Notes under the pieces: model-generated
The model's database searches: none
The model's input: the letters and a program-made list of their open reading frames with translations, nothing else
What the model was told of the DNA's origin: nothing
DNA from: Nitrospirota bacterium
GTDB lineage: Bacteria; Nitrospirota; Thermodesulfovibrionia; Thermodesulfovibrionales; UBA1546
Assembly (NCBI GenBank): GCA_016195565.1
Contig: JACPZK010000021.1
Coordinates: forward strand, 1-64,000
Length of the DNA stretch: 64,000 nucleotides
Direction: 5' to 3'
In this document: positions 18,843 to 26,821 of the stretch, in pieces
How the letters are laid out: the number at the start of each line of letters is the position of its first letter
Numbering within the stretch: position 1 is the first letter of the stretch
Made by a program: the position numbers and the translations under genes

Positions 18843-19067
18843 ATGGCGGGAGATATAATTAAAAATATTTTATTAGGGTCTATAAAACTCTATAAATATG
18901 CAATCTCGCCATTATTGCCTGACAGCTGCCGGTTTGTGCCGACCTGCTCTGAATATTCGGCAGAGGCAATAAAAAGATATGGCGCTGTAAAAGGCAGTTA
19001 TCTTTCAGTAAGGAGAATACTCAGGTGTCATCCGTTTCATAACGGCGGATATGACCCTGTAAGGTAA
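18843..19067 (+). CDS. yidD: Membrane protein insertion efficiency factor YidD
   Basis: A 74-residue protein with the YidD signature: [20 protein letters not shown] with two conserved cysteines, [19 protein letters not shown], and a final [14 protein letters not shown] with the third. It assists YidC-dependent insertion at the inner membrane. It lies eight bases upstream of yidC. Confidence 0.95.
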   Translation: MAGDIIKNILLGSIKLYKYAISPLLPDSCRFVPTCSEYSAEAIKRYGAVKGSYLSVRRILRCHPFHNGGYDPVR

Positions 19068-19075
19068 ACAGAATA

Positions 19076-20668
19076 ATGGGAACAGAAAAAAGAACATTAA
19101 TAGCTATAATCCTTTCAATAATCATTCTTGTAGGGTATCAGTTTTTATTCCCTACTCCGCCTGAGAAACAACCGGCAACCGAACAGGCAAAGGAAGAAAA
19201 GAAAGAAAATAAACCGCAGGAGCCTGTCAAGCCTGTTTCCGTTCCTGCTTCAAAACCGGCAGTATCCCAGGCAGAAGAAAAAGAAGTCAGGATTGAAACA
19301 GGCCTTTATTCTGCAACGCTCTCGTCAATAGGCGGGACAATAAAAAAATGGGAATTAAAAAAATATAAAGATAAAGATGGGCTGCCCGTTGTCCTTCAGC
19401 AGGGACAGAGTATTTATCAGCCTCTCAGCATAGGGTACCAGAATGATTTTAATCTTGCAAAGGTGAGTTTTAGACTCTCAGGCAAGGATCTGAAACTTAA
19501 TGAAAACACAAGTACAGGCGCCATTGTTTTTGAATATGCAACCTCTGAATCTTCCATAAGAAGGACTTACACTTTTTATAATGACAGCTACAAGGTTGAC
19601 CTTAAGGATGAAGTTGCGGGTTTGCCAGAATACTGGATAACCACAGGCACTGACTTCGGTATTTATGACAAAAAAGATACGTCAGTTCATCTCGGGCCTG
19701 TGCTCCTAAAAGACGCAGAGAGAATAGAATTTGACGCAAAAAAACTGAGCGAGACTAAAAGCTATCAGGGCAGGCTTAAATGGATTGCGCAGGAAGATAA
19801 ATATTTCTTCTCAGCTATTGTGCCGGTGACGCAGATGGATGAGGCACAGGCATGGAAGGTTCAGGATGCATCCGTTATCGCATTCAAGGGAAAATCCGGC
19901 ATTAATAATTTTATCGTTTATGCCGGGCCGAAAGAACACGACAACCTCAAAAAATTAGATGTCGGGCTTGAGCACATCATTGATTTCGGCTTTTTCTCCA
20001 TCATATCAAGGCCGCTGTTCTGGCTTATGAAATTCTTTCATAACTTCATGGGGAATTACGGATGGGCCATAGTGCTTTTGACAATAGTAACACGAATTCC
20101 ATTCATTCCGCTTCTAAATAAAAGCCAGGCATCAATGAGAAAGATGCAGGAAATCCAGCCCAAAATGGCTGAGATAAAAGAAAAATACAAGAAAGACCCG
20201 CAGAAGATACAGAAGGAAACAATGGAGCTTTACAAAAAACACAAGGTAAACCCCCTTGGGGGCTGCCTTCCTATGCTGTTGCAGATTCCTGTATTCTTTG
20301 CGTTATATAAGATATTATCAATCGCCATTGAATTAAGAGGCGCGCCGTTCATTCTCTGGATAACAGACCTCTCAGGCCCGGACACGCTTTTCGGACACAT
20401 CCCTTCGTCGTTCCCTTTGATTGGCGGTTTCGCTCTCGGCCCACTGCCGATTGCCATGGGGATTACAATGGTCATCCAGCAGAAGATGACGCCGTCGTCA
20501 GCCGACCCTGCCCAGCAGAAGATGATGATGCTCATGCCGGTTATATTCACATTCATGTTCCTTAACTTCGCGTCAGGGCTTGTGCTTTACTGGCTGATAA
20601 ACAACTTACTCTCAATTGCCCAGCAGTTTTATGTGAACAGAAAACTTGCAAAAGAAAAAGCTGAATAA
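19076..20668 (+). CDS. yidC: Membrane protein insertase YidC
   Basis: A 530-residue YidC of the Gram-negative type. It has an N-terminal transmembrane helix (residues 7-24), a K/E/P-rich linker, a large periplasmic beta-domain (about 70-300), then the conserved five-helix core starting at FHNFMGNYGWAIVLLTIVTRI and including NPLGGCLPMLLQIPVFFALYK and a C-terminal YWLINNLLSIAQQ. It inserts membrane proteins alone or with SecYEG. The usual downstream partner khpB (jag) is absent; a foreign cassette lies between yidC and mnmE. Confidence 0.96.
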   Translation: MGTEKRTLIAIILSIIILVGYQFLFPTPPEKQPATEQAKEEKKENKPQEPVKPVSVPASKPAVSQAEEKEVRIETGLYSATLSSIGGTIKKWELKKYKDKDGLPVVLQQGQSIYQPLSIGYQNDFNLAKVSFRLSGKDLKLNENTSTGAIVFEYATSESSIRRTYTFYNDSYKVDLKDEVAGLPEYWITTGTDFGIYDKKDTSVHLGPVLLKDAERIEFDAKKLSETKSYQGRLKWIAQEDKYFFSAIVPVTQMDEAQAWKVQDASVIAFKGKSGINNFIVYAGPKEHDNLKKLDVGLEHIIDFGFFSIISRPLFWLMKFFHNFMGNYGWAIVLLTIVTRIPFIPLLNKSQASMRKMQEIQPKMAEIKEKYKKDPQKIQKETMELYKKHKVNPLGGCLPMLLQIPVFFALYKILSIAIELRGAPFILWITDLSGPDTLFGHIPSSFPLIGGFALGPLPIAMGITMVIQQKMTPSSADPAQQKMMMLMPVIFTFMFLNFASGLVLYWLINNLLSIAQQFYVNRKLAKEKAE

Positions 20669-20818
20669 ATAGGAATAGCGGCCTTTTTATTTTTCGGAAT
20701 ACTCTGCGTAATTTTCCTACCTGAATCTCTTCTTGTCAAGAAATATGGGATGTGTCCCTAATTAACTATTCTAATTAACTATTTAAATAACCAAATGCCT
20801 AAAACCAATTTGCATGCC

Positions 20819-20881
20819 TCATAACAATGCGAGCTAAAAAAGCGTCCTGTGGCACTCGTTCAGTGCACGCAATTGTTAGAG
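20819..20881 (-). other. attC-like recombination site
   Basis: On the minus strand: CTCTAAC, then AATTGCG, a central part with a GCACT..AGTGC hairpin, CGCATT and GTTATGA. The outer arms pair as TAACAAT[T]GCG with CGCATTGTTA, leaving one unpaired T, the extrahelical base that is a hallmark of attC. The 63-bp size fits short attC sites. Confidence 0.72.
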
Positions 20882-21539
20882 TTGATATTCAATATACAAA
20901 CTCCAAAGATAATGCTTTTACATTGAACTTCTTTTCGATAAAAGTCTTAAGTTTTTCAAAAGACTCCTGAAGACCTTTGAGAGCATCATCACAAAGTCCA
21001 TATATTGAATCAGTCATATCCTTTAGAATGGCAACGGTAGCCCCATCCAAAGTTGCTTCGGGGCCAAGTGTCGCCATTCTTTTTTGCATAATTTCATGTC
21101 GTTCGTTTCGCTGATCAAGTGCGCCAAGTAAAGTGCGAAATTTATGCTCTGATATCATAAGTTCGTTCAAGAGCTGTGCACTATCACCGTCAAGCATAAA
21201 AACAAGTGATGCAATATCGAGACTGGGAAACTTTGCAAGAACAGAAAATGGCTTTAAGGTGAGATGCCGATTAATGTCATCCTTCATTGGATCAAGAACC
21301 TGTTTCTTCATATTTTTGACAGCATTAAGCTGCGTTGTAATTACAAACTGTGCATGTTTTGCAGCAGATATCTGTGCTTCTCGTTCTTTCTTGTCGGCAT
21401 GACGACGTTCGAAATAGAATGCTAAAAAAGCACCCAGAAAGGTACCAAATAAAGCAGCCAGAGCCGTCTCTGCATTATCACGGATTATGTTAGTCATCCA
21501 TTCGAGAAGTGGTGTCATTTTTAAATTTTAGTACTCTAA
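20825..21539 (-). mobile_element. Lone integron-type gene cassette
   Basis: Read on the minus strand, the segment begins with TTAGAG of a G|TTAGAG junction (GTTAGAG at 21540-21534), carries one gene that almost fills it, and ends with an attC-like palindrome closing on the G of GTTATGA. The attC R'' box at the 3' end, CTCTAAC, is the exact complement of GTTAGAG at the cassette's own 5' end, as expected of a circular cassette opened at G|TT. The length of 715 bp is normal for a cassette. No integrase gene is in the window. It sits where khpB is usually found. Confidence 0.75.
20889..21518 (-). CDS. Cassette-encoded membrane-anchored protein, unknown function
   Basis: A 209-residue protein that I do not recognise. 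One transmembrane helix lies at about residues 18-36 (ETALAALFGTFLGAFLAFYF), followed by a basic RRHADKKER stop-transfer and a long, mostly helical, cytoplasmic region with possible coiled-coil segments (AAKHAQFVITTQLNAVKNMK; the C-terminal LQESFEKLKTFIEKK). It is the only gene of the integron-type cassette, opposite in orientation to yidC and mnmE. The overall plan, one membrane anchor plus a helical bundle, is common for cassette genes of unknown role. No catalytic motif is visible. Confidence 0.8.
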   Translation of the reverse strand: MTPLLEWMTNIIRDNAETALAALFGTFLGAFLAFYFERRHADKKEREAQISAAKHAQFVITTQLNAVKNMKKQVLDPMKDDINRHLTLKPFSVLAKFPSLDIASLVFMLDGDSAQLLNELMISEHKFRTLLGALDQRNERHEIMQKRMATLGPEATLDGATVAILKDMTDSIYGLCDDALKGLQESFEKLKTFIEKKFNVKALSLEFVY

Positions 21540-21734
21540 CAATTAATCGACCAAGCACCCCTTTCCGCGAATGCTTGAATAAGACTATAGCATATTGCAA
21601 AACGATATGACAGAAGAAATTTTTTTGAAATCAACAGGCGCAAATTTTTATCATGTCGTATTTTGTGGTCAGCCTGAGGCGGATGGATAAATTTACATAT
21701 AATCAAACAGGAGAAAGGCGTATCCCGACTAAGT

Positions 21735-21740
21735 TATACT
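21735..21740 (+). promoter_or_regulatory. -10 hexamer of mnmE (leaderless)
   Basis: TATACT ends seven bases before the mnmE ATG, and no ribosome-binding site is present between them. A -35 box is not obvious. Confidence 0.4.
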
Positions 21741-21747
21741 ATTAATT

Positions 21748-23217
21748 ATGATTCTTGATGACACCATAGCCGCCATTTCTACTCCTGCCGGAGAAGGCGG
21801 AATCGGCATTGTCAGATTAAGCGGAAAAGACGCAATAAAAATAGCAGGCAGGCTGTTTCATTCTTCAAAAGGCAAAACCCTCTCTGCCTCAGCCTCGCAC
21901 AGAATAATCTATGGCTTTATAAAAGACCCTGAGACAAATGAAACTGTGGATGAGGCGCTTGTCTCAATAATGCGCTCGCCGAATACCTACACGAGAGAAG
22001 ATATTGTTGAGATTAACTGCCACGGCGGAATGTCCCCTCTGAGAGATGTGCTTGAGCTTGCAGTTAAAAACGGCGCGCGGCTTGCAGAGCCCGGAGAGTT
22101 CACAAAAAGGGCCTTCTTAAACGGAAGGCTTGACCTGAGTGAGGCAGAGGCAGTGCTGGACCTCATAAGGGCAAAAACAGATGAGTCGCGCAGAATCGCT
22201 CTTGAACAACTGAGAGGAAAACTCTCTGAAAAGATTCTGAATCTCAGGGAACAGATTACAAAGATATGCGTCTTCATAGAGGCTTACATAGATTTTCCTG
22301 AAGAGGACATAGAGCTTGCATCGAAGAAAGAGATTATTGAATCAGCAGAGACAATCCTGAAAGAGCTTGAGTCGCTTCTAAAAAGTTACGATGAAGGCAG
22401 ATTTTTCAGAGAAGGGCTTGCAGCGGCAATCGTAGGAAAGCCTAATGTCGGAAAATCTTCTCTCCTTAATGCGCTTCTTCAGAAAGACAGGGCGATTGTC
22501 ACAGATACCCCTGGCACAACAAGGGACACAATTGAAGAATATCTGAATATCAACGGCCTGCCGCTTCGCATAATTGACACAGCAGGAATAAGAGAATCGC
22601 ATGACATGGCAGAGAAAGAAGGAGTTAAAAGAAGCATCAGGGCCATGGAAGATGCGGATTTAGTCATAGCTGTTATTGACGGCAGTGAGCCTCTGAAAGA
22701 TGAAGACATCGAGGTGCTCGGAAAGACAAAAGGTAAAAACACGATAATAGTTATCAATAAATCCGACTTAATAAGTTCAGAAGAGCAGAAGAGCAGAAGA
22801 GCAGAAGTTAAACGGCTTCTTGGTAAAAGGTCATTCCCGCTTGTCGGGAATCCTTCTGAAGAAAGACTCCGGACAAGCCGGAGTGACAAATCAGATGTTT
22901 ATGATATCTTTACTATTTCCGCAACGAGAGGCGAAGGGATTGAGGGGCTTAAGCAAACAATATTTAACTCCTCGGTTAAAAACTGGAAAGAGCAGAAGGA
23001 GGGTGTTATTGTTACTAATCTCAGGCATAAGATTGCAATTCAGGCTGCTTATGATTCTCTAAAGAATGGGATTAAGGCAATTGAAACTGACAAGCCGCTT
23101 GAGATAATTGCAATTGAATTCAGGGATGCGCTTGACAGACTCGGAGAGATTGTTGGAGCTGTAACAACAGATGATATTCTCAACAGGATATTCAGCGATT
23201 TCTGCATCGGAAAGTAA
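21748..23217 (+). CDS. mnmE: tRNA modification GTPase MnmE
   Basis: With MnmG it makes the cmnm5 modification at U34 of tRNAs. The N-terminal folate-binding domain starts DDTIAAISTPAGEGGIGIVR; the G domain has GKPNVGKSS at 231-238, DTPGTTRD at 253-260, DTAG at 277-280 and NKSD at 337-340; the protein ends with the catalytic CIGK. At 489 residues it is some 30-35 longer than usual. The excess is at about 342-383, directly after NKSD, where a GAGCAGAA tandem repeat and a TCATTCCCGC palindrome have been translated in frame. SATRGEG (G5) follows intact, so function is probably kept. Confidence 0.95.
   Translation: MILDDTIAAISTPAGEGGIGIVRLSGKDAIKIAGRLFHSSKGKTLSASASHRIIYGFIKDPETNETVDEALVSIMRSPNTYTREDIVEINCHGGMSPLRDVLELAVKNGARLAEPGEFTKRAFLNGRLDLSEAEAVLDLIRAKTDESRRIALEQLRGKLSEKILNLREQITKICVFIEAYIDFPEEDIELASKKEIIESAETILKELESLLKSYDEGRFFREGLAAAIVGKPNVGKSSLLNALLQKDRAIVTDTPGTTRDTIEEYLNINGLPLRIIDTAGIRESHDMAEKEGVKRSIRAMEDADLVIAVIDGSEPLKDEDIEVLGKTKGKNTIIVINKSDLISSEEQKSRRAEVKRLLGKRSFPLVGNPSEERLRTSRSDKSDVYDIFTISATRGEGIEGLKQTIFNSSVKNWKEQKEGVIVTNLRHKIAIQAAYDSLKNGIKAIETDKPLEIIAIEFRDALDRLGEIVGAVTTDDILNRIFSDFCIGK
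22831..22888 (+). repeat. TCATTCCCGC palindromic element inside mnmE
   Basis: TCATTCCCGC, TTGT, CGGGAATCC, centre, GACTCCGG, ACAAG, CCGGAGTGACA: the same two-hairpin plan as the intergenic copies at 2058 and 10046. It is translated within the G domain, coding SFPLVGNPS..LRTSRSDK. Immediately before it, 22780-22810 has AGAAGAGCAG tandem repeats. Confidence 0.85.
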
Positions 23218-23240
23218 AAGGACAAAAATTGTGAGGAGGC

Positions 23241-23410
23241 GGGGGCTGGGTTGAGGCAAGATTCACGGGTCTGCCAGAATAGGGGCTGAAGTCGCAACGA
23301 AGTGGAGCGGATAGCCCCGCATGAGAACTTGCAAGAGATTAATATATTGTATTAACATCTGCATAATTGCAAGGGTAGTTTAATATTGCCGAAAGACAGC
23401 TTCAGCCTCG
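23241..23410 (-). repeat. Dispersed 170-180 bp repeat, copy B
   Basis: The reverse complement of this stretch aligns with 11562-11742. It begins 24 bases after the mnmE stop and ends shortly before the HARP gene, so it fills the convergent gap. GGGGCT..AGCCCC and GAAGTCGCAACGAAGTGGAG features are shared. No coding potential was recognised. Confidence 0.75.
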
Positions 23411-23433
23411 TGAAAGATTCGTTGAATGAATTG

Positions 23434-24054
23434 CTAACTTTTCGCCGCTGCCGACATCTCAGCCTTTTTGATGGAACTTTGAAGATATTCTTTGAACTTG
23501 GAAGACACCAGCCATTTAATCCCAAATTTTTCAGCCCATTTTATTATCCCCTGGTCTGCTGTTACAAGCAGCGCATCAAGCTCCCGTGCAAGCAGAATGA
23601 GGTCAACATCCTCCTTGCTGTCAATAATCCCTTCCCTTAAAGCCTCTCTGTATTTTCTCCTCATGTCCTTAATAATCTCTTCTTCGCCTGCTTTTGAAAC
23701 ACCCCTTACAGCTTTCTCTGCCACCCTGAGCCCCTTATTAATCCTCTCTCTCATGTCTTCTATCAATTCATAGAGCAGAAATGCAGGGCATGTAAGCTCA
23801 TGTTTCTTTGGAGGTTTTTGCTGAAGAACCACGAGCAGGTCTCCTGATATTTTTTCAGGTTCTATGAAATTAAGGAGTTCCTCAAATATGGACGGCGGCA
23901 TATAGAACTCAAGGTGAGGAATCTGCGATGCTAAAAACAGGAAGTCCTCAAGCGCCTCTGTAGGTGTCCTGCCAAAGCTCTCGCGAACCTCAGGATTTAC
24001 AAAAAGGCTTGTATCTAAAACTACAGCGCTCTTTTTAAATTTTGCCTGCCCCAT
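23434..24054 (-). CDS. HARP-type protein-only RNase P (PIN domain)
   Basis: A 206-residue PIN-domain protein of the family once called RNA ligase partner/UPF0278, which includes Aquifex Aq_880, the minimal RNA-free RNase P that trims tRNA 5' ends. Seen: [18 protein letters not shown] with acidic residue D14; an internal helical arm rich in basic residues ([32 protein letters not shown] at 101-142); and [25 protein letters not shown] at 146-170 with several conserved aspartates. Length is close to Aq_880. It overlaps the start of its operon neighbour lapAB by 20 bases. Its presence together with the missing rnpA suggests it is the working RNase P here; that link is inference. Confidence 0.88.
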   Translation of the reverse strand: MGQAKFKKSAVVLDTSLFVNPEVRESFGRTPTEALEDFLFLASQIPHLEFYMPPSIFEELLNFIEPEKISGDLLVVLQQKPPKKHELTCPAFLLYELIEDMRERINKGLRVAEKAVRGVSKAGEEEIIKDMRRKYREALREGIIDSKEDVDLILLARELDALLVTADQGIIKWAEKFGIKWLVSSKFKEYLQSSIKKAEMSAAAKS

Positions 24055-25348
24055 GAAGTTTGAACGTATATGTATTCCAGTTATTGCAACTCGGGCACCT
24101 GCCGGACCAGTCCTGTGATAAGTAGCCGCAGGCTGAACACCAGTAAGGAAGCCGGAACGCTATTTTCATGTCCACAGCTTTTTTGAATTCCACCGCTGCC
24201 TTGTCGCATTGATTGCGCCTGAGATAAAGGTCGCCCATTATCTGATAAAGTTCAGGGGACGCCACCCCGCTTGCATCTACGTAAGAAAATGTTTCAAATG
24301 CATCGTCTATCATCTCAAGCCTGTAGTAGAGCTTCCCAAGCAGAAATCTCAGCGCATGGTTCTGAGGCTTCTTTGACAGGCTGTTGACATAAAGCCTTAT
24401 GAGCCTTGCAGGTTCTCCAATGTTTATAAGCAAATCTTCAAGCCTTGCAAGAACTATCAGGGACGCTGTCTGATCATAGCTCTTTTCAAGAAAGTCAACG
24501 GCATCTTCTGACTCGCCTTCCCTGAGCATTACCTCGGCAAGTCCGATGTATGACGGCACAAAATCCACATCCAGCCTGAGCAGTGTCTTGAACAGTTTCT
24601 TTGCCTTTTCAATATCCCCGCGTTCAAGGCTGTAACGGCCGTATTCATACTTATATCCAAGGAGGTTCATCTGCTCCCTCTGCCGGTCTTTTTCTGTATG
24701 TTCATGTTTCAGTATCGTCTTCTGCACCTCAACAAGGTCGTCCCATTTTTCATCCCTTTCGAGAATAGCCCTCTTTTTGTAGAGAGCGCTGAGATTGTCA
24801 GTATCTATGTCGAGGATTTTCTCTATGTAATTCAGCGCCTCTGCCCACCTTCCTGTTTTTTCCATCAGGTTTTCAAGCGAGAACAGCACCTCGGGGTTCT
24901 GCTGGTTGGAAGCAAATGCCTTGTTATAGAAGCTCATTGCCTTCTGATATTCCTCTTCGGCAGATGCGATGTCGCCGAGCCTGAGCAGCGCGTCAAGATG
25001 TTTCGGCTCTTCTGCAAGGATGCCTTCAAGCGCTTCCTTTGCTTCATCCTCATTATGAGCAAGAAGCGCATTCAGCGCCTTTGAATACATCTCCTGAACC
25101 CTTGCCTCTTTTTTCTGTTTGCGCTGATACTGAAGGTTATCTATAAAGCGTTTTGTGTCTCTTATAGTAAAGACAACGAGCATCGCAAGCGCGCCTGCAA
25201 CGCATGAAAAGAGTATCAGTGCTATCTTGGAAGTCTCATACGCATCGCCAAAAGGTATTTTGATTGTTGTGATTTCCTGGTTAACATATGCCAATCCCCC
25301 AAGCCCGGCAAGAAAAAGTATGAATATAAATATTGCGATCTTACCCAT
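24035..25348 (-). CDS. lapB: LapA-LapB-like fusion: TPR protein with rubredoxin-type zinc tail
   Basis: A 437-residue protein. Residues 1-65 hold two transmembrane helices around an INQEITT-like segment typical of LapA (DUF1049). About 85-395 is a series of TPR repeats ([40 protein letters not shown] and others). The C-terminus has CSACG and CPSC as a four-cysteine metal knuckle, as in LapB/YciM, which tunes LPS synthesis by recruiting FtsH to LpxC. In enterobacteria LapA and LapB are separate proteins; here they appear fused. It is followed by the HARP gene with overlapping ends. Confidence 0.82.
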   Translation of the reverse strand: MGKIAIFIFILFLAGLGGLAYVNQEITTIKIPFGDAYETSKIALILFSCVAGALAMLVVFTIRDTKRFIDNLQYQRKQKKEARVQEMYSKALNALLAHNEDEAKEALEGILAEEPKHLDALLRLGDIASAEEEYQKAMSFYNKAFASNQQNPEVLFSLENLMEKTGRWAEALNYIEKILDIDTDNLSALYKKRAILERDEKWDDLVEVQKTILKHEHTEKDRQREQMNLLGYKYEYGRYSLERGDIEKAKKLFKTLLRLDVDFVPSYIGLAEVMLREGESEDAVDFLEKSYDQTASLIVLARLEDLLINIGEPARLIRLYVNSLSKKPQNHALRFLLGKLYYRLEMIDDAFETFSYVDASGVASPELYQIMGDLYLRRNQCDKAAVEFKKAVDMKIAFRLPYWCSACGYLSQDWSGRCPSCNNWNTYTFKLHGAGKI

Positions 25349-25350
25349 TA

Positions 25351-25665
25351 TCAGTTATGGCCCTTTCCCTCTCCATGTATTCTCGGCGCATCAAGCCAGA
25401 GTTTTTCAAGCTGATAGTAGGCCCTTGTTTCTTCTTCAAACACATGAATAATGATATCTCCGTAGTCCATTAACACCCAATGACTGTAATTCAGCCCTTC
25501 GATTCCGATAGGACGAATACTTTTTTTTGAAAAGTTCTCTTCTATTGCCTCAGCAATCGCCCTGACCTGTGTTGTGCTTTCTCCTGAACAGACAATGAAA
25601 TAATCTGCAATGATGGACAATCCTTTCAGCTCAAGGACACGCACATCCACGGCTTTCTTTTCCAT
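25351..25665 (-). CDS. rsfS: Ribosomal silencing factor RsfS
   Basis: Binds L14 on the 50S subunit and blocks subunit joining in starvation. Motifs: KAVDVRVLELKGLSIIADYFIVCSGESTTQVRAIAEAI, then IEGLNYSHWVLMDYGDIIIHVFEEETRAYYQLEKLW. The first ATG is at 25665, but the frame is open upstream and encodes KALAAAKIA directly before it, residues that match the usual RsfS N-terminus. A strong AAAGGAGG lies at 25719-25726 and the only initiation-like codon in range is ATA at 25705-25707. The true start may therefore be upstream and non-canonical. Confidence 0.92.
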   Translation of the reverse strand: MEKKAVDVRVLELKGLSIIADYFIVCSGESTTQVRAIAEAIEENFSKKSIRPIGIEGLNYSHWVLMDYGDIIIHVFEEETRAYYQLEKLWLDAPRIHGEGKGHN

Positions 25666-25735
25666 TGCTATCTTCGCTGCTGCAAGGGCTTTGGCTTTAC
25701 TTTTTATTAAAGGCTTATCCTCCTTTCCATATTGA

Positions 25736-25813
25736 AGTTAAAAGTTAGAAGTGAAAAGTTAAAAGTTATGATTAACTCTTTCGCCTCAGGCGAACCCGCC
25801 GAAGCGGGCAACC
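25736..25813 (-). repeat. GTTAAAAGTT repeats plus two GC-rich hairpins
   Basis: AAGTTAAAAGTTAGAAG-type tandem units are followed by a perfect palindrome TTCGCCTCAGGCGAA at 25780-25794 and a CCCGC-CGAA-GCGGG hairpin at 25795-25808. They separate nadD from rsfS. The same AT-rich unit appears in many gaps of the window. Confidence 0.75.
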
Positions 25814-25814
25814 C

Positions 25815-26471
25815 TTAACCTTTATAAATCTTATGAGTAATTATATAGGATTCAACTTCTTCTGGCAATAGGTATTTTATGCTTTTCCCGCGCTTTATCA
25901 GCTTTCTGATGCCGGTTGCCGATATCTCAACAGGCGTAATATGCAGCATTGTTATGTCCCTGCCGCTTATTAGTTTTGTTTTATATGACTGAAGTTTTGC
26001 ATCATCAAGCTTTTTAAGGATGCTTCTATTTATCTTCAGATACGGTGAAGAGGCAAGGCCTGTGAATTTATAAGACGGCCTTGAGATGACTATAAAATCC
26101 GCAAGGCTGACAAGCCTCTCAGGCTGCCACCAGTTAGGGATGTCAATAAAAGCATCAATGCCGGCTATAAAGTAAAGCCTTGCGCCGGGATAAATGCGGC
26201 GCAGCTTTTCAATGGTATCCACGGAATAAGATTTATCCTTTTTTTTATATTCGATATCAGAAACAGCAAAGGAGTGGTTTTTAGATATGGCAAGCTTTAC
26301 CATCTTATATCTGTGTTTTGCGTCTGCAAGCTCTTTATCCTTGAGCGGAGGGTTGCCTGACGGCACAAAGATAATCTTGTCAAGCCCGAGTTTTTCCTTC
26401 ACCTCTTCTGCGGCTGTGAGATGTCCGTAGTGAATCGGATTAAACGTCCCGCCGAATATGCCGAGTTTCAT
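25815..26471 (-). CDS. nadD: Nicotinate-nucleotide adenylyltransferase
   Basis: Adenylates nicotinate mononucleotide in NAD synthesis. The nucleotidyltransferase motif GGTFNPIHYGHL (HxGH) is at the N-terminus and ISATGIRKLIKRG (ISxTxxR) near the C-terminus; 218 residues is normal. The start codon overlaps the stop of an antitoxin remnant (TAATG). Its first 74 codons recur as a truncated copy at 28074-28298 in the same orientation, with six substitutions in 74 residues. Confidence 0.94.
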   Translation of the reverse strand: MKLGIFGGTFNPIHYGHLTAAEEVKEKLGLDKIIFVPSGNPPLKDKELADAKHRYKMVKLAISKNHSFAVSDIEYKKKDKSYSVDTIEKLRRIYPGARLYFIAGIDAFIDIPNWWQPERLVSLADFIVISRPSYKFTGLASSPYLKINRSILKKLDDAKLQSYKTKLISGRDITMLHITPVEISATGIRKLIKRGKSIKYLLPEEVESYIITHKIYKG

Positions 26472-26656
26472 TATCCCCGTCCCTCAATTACCGCATCTGA
26501 GAAGGGGGAACCTTTTACTTTTTTCCTGAACTTAGGCTGTAAAGGGGGCTTGTAAAAACTTGGCAAGATTATTTTGCCCTCAAGTGATAATTTCAATAAA
26601 AGGGATTGCAACTTTTTTTTACGGGTCACCTTCGCTGTCATGTAGTTAATTATCAT
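26471..26656 (-). pseudogene. C-terminal remnant of a Phd/YefM-type antitoxin
   Basis: A 61-codon frame ending KKVKGSPFSDAVIEGRG. The string LEGKIILPS followed by a basic linker and an SDAVIEGR end resembles the C-terminal toxin-binding tail of Phd/YefM-like antitoxins (typically KGKPLSEAVIEDR). The N-terminal DNA-binding part is missing and no toxin follows; nadD takes its place with overlapping stop and start. Similarity is judged by eye, so this is tentative. Confidence 0.45.
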
Positions 26657-26785
26657 GCATTAGACTGCGTTGTCAAGCAGAGGGATAGTTCAATTATAAT
26701 TAACATTCAAGGTTTTATTCAATTGATTGACAGACACCGCACAAAATATTATTTTTTCTGATGAGCAAAAAAATAAGCTAATAAA

Positions 26786-26815
26786 TTTGCTTTTGAGCAA
26801 AATTATTACTATAAT
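26786..26815 (+). promoter_or_regulatory. Promoter of the AAA ATPase gene
   Basis: TTTGCT at 26786-26791 and a perfect TATAAT at 26810-26815, spacing 18. The -10 ends six bases before the ATG, so the transcript would be leaderless. Two TGAGCAAAA direct repeats lie around the -35. Confidence 0.5.
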
Positions 26816-26821
26816 ACGTTT

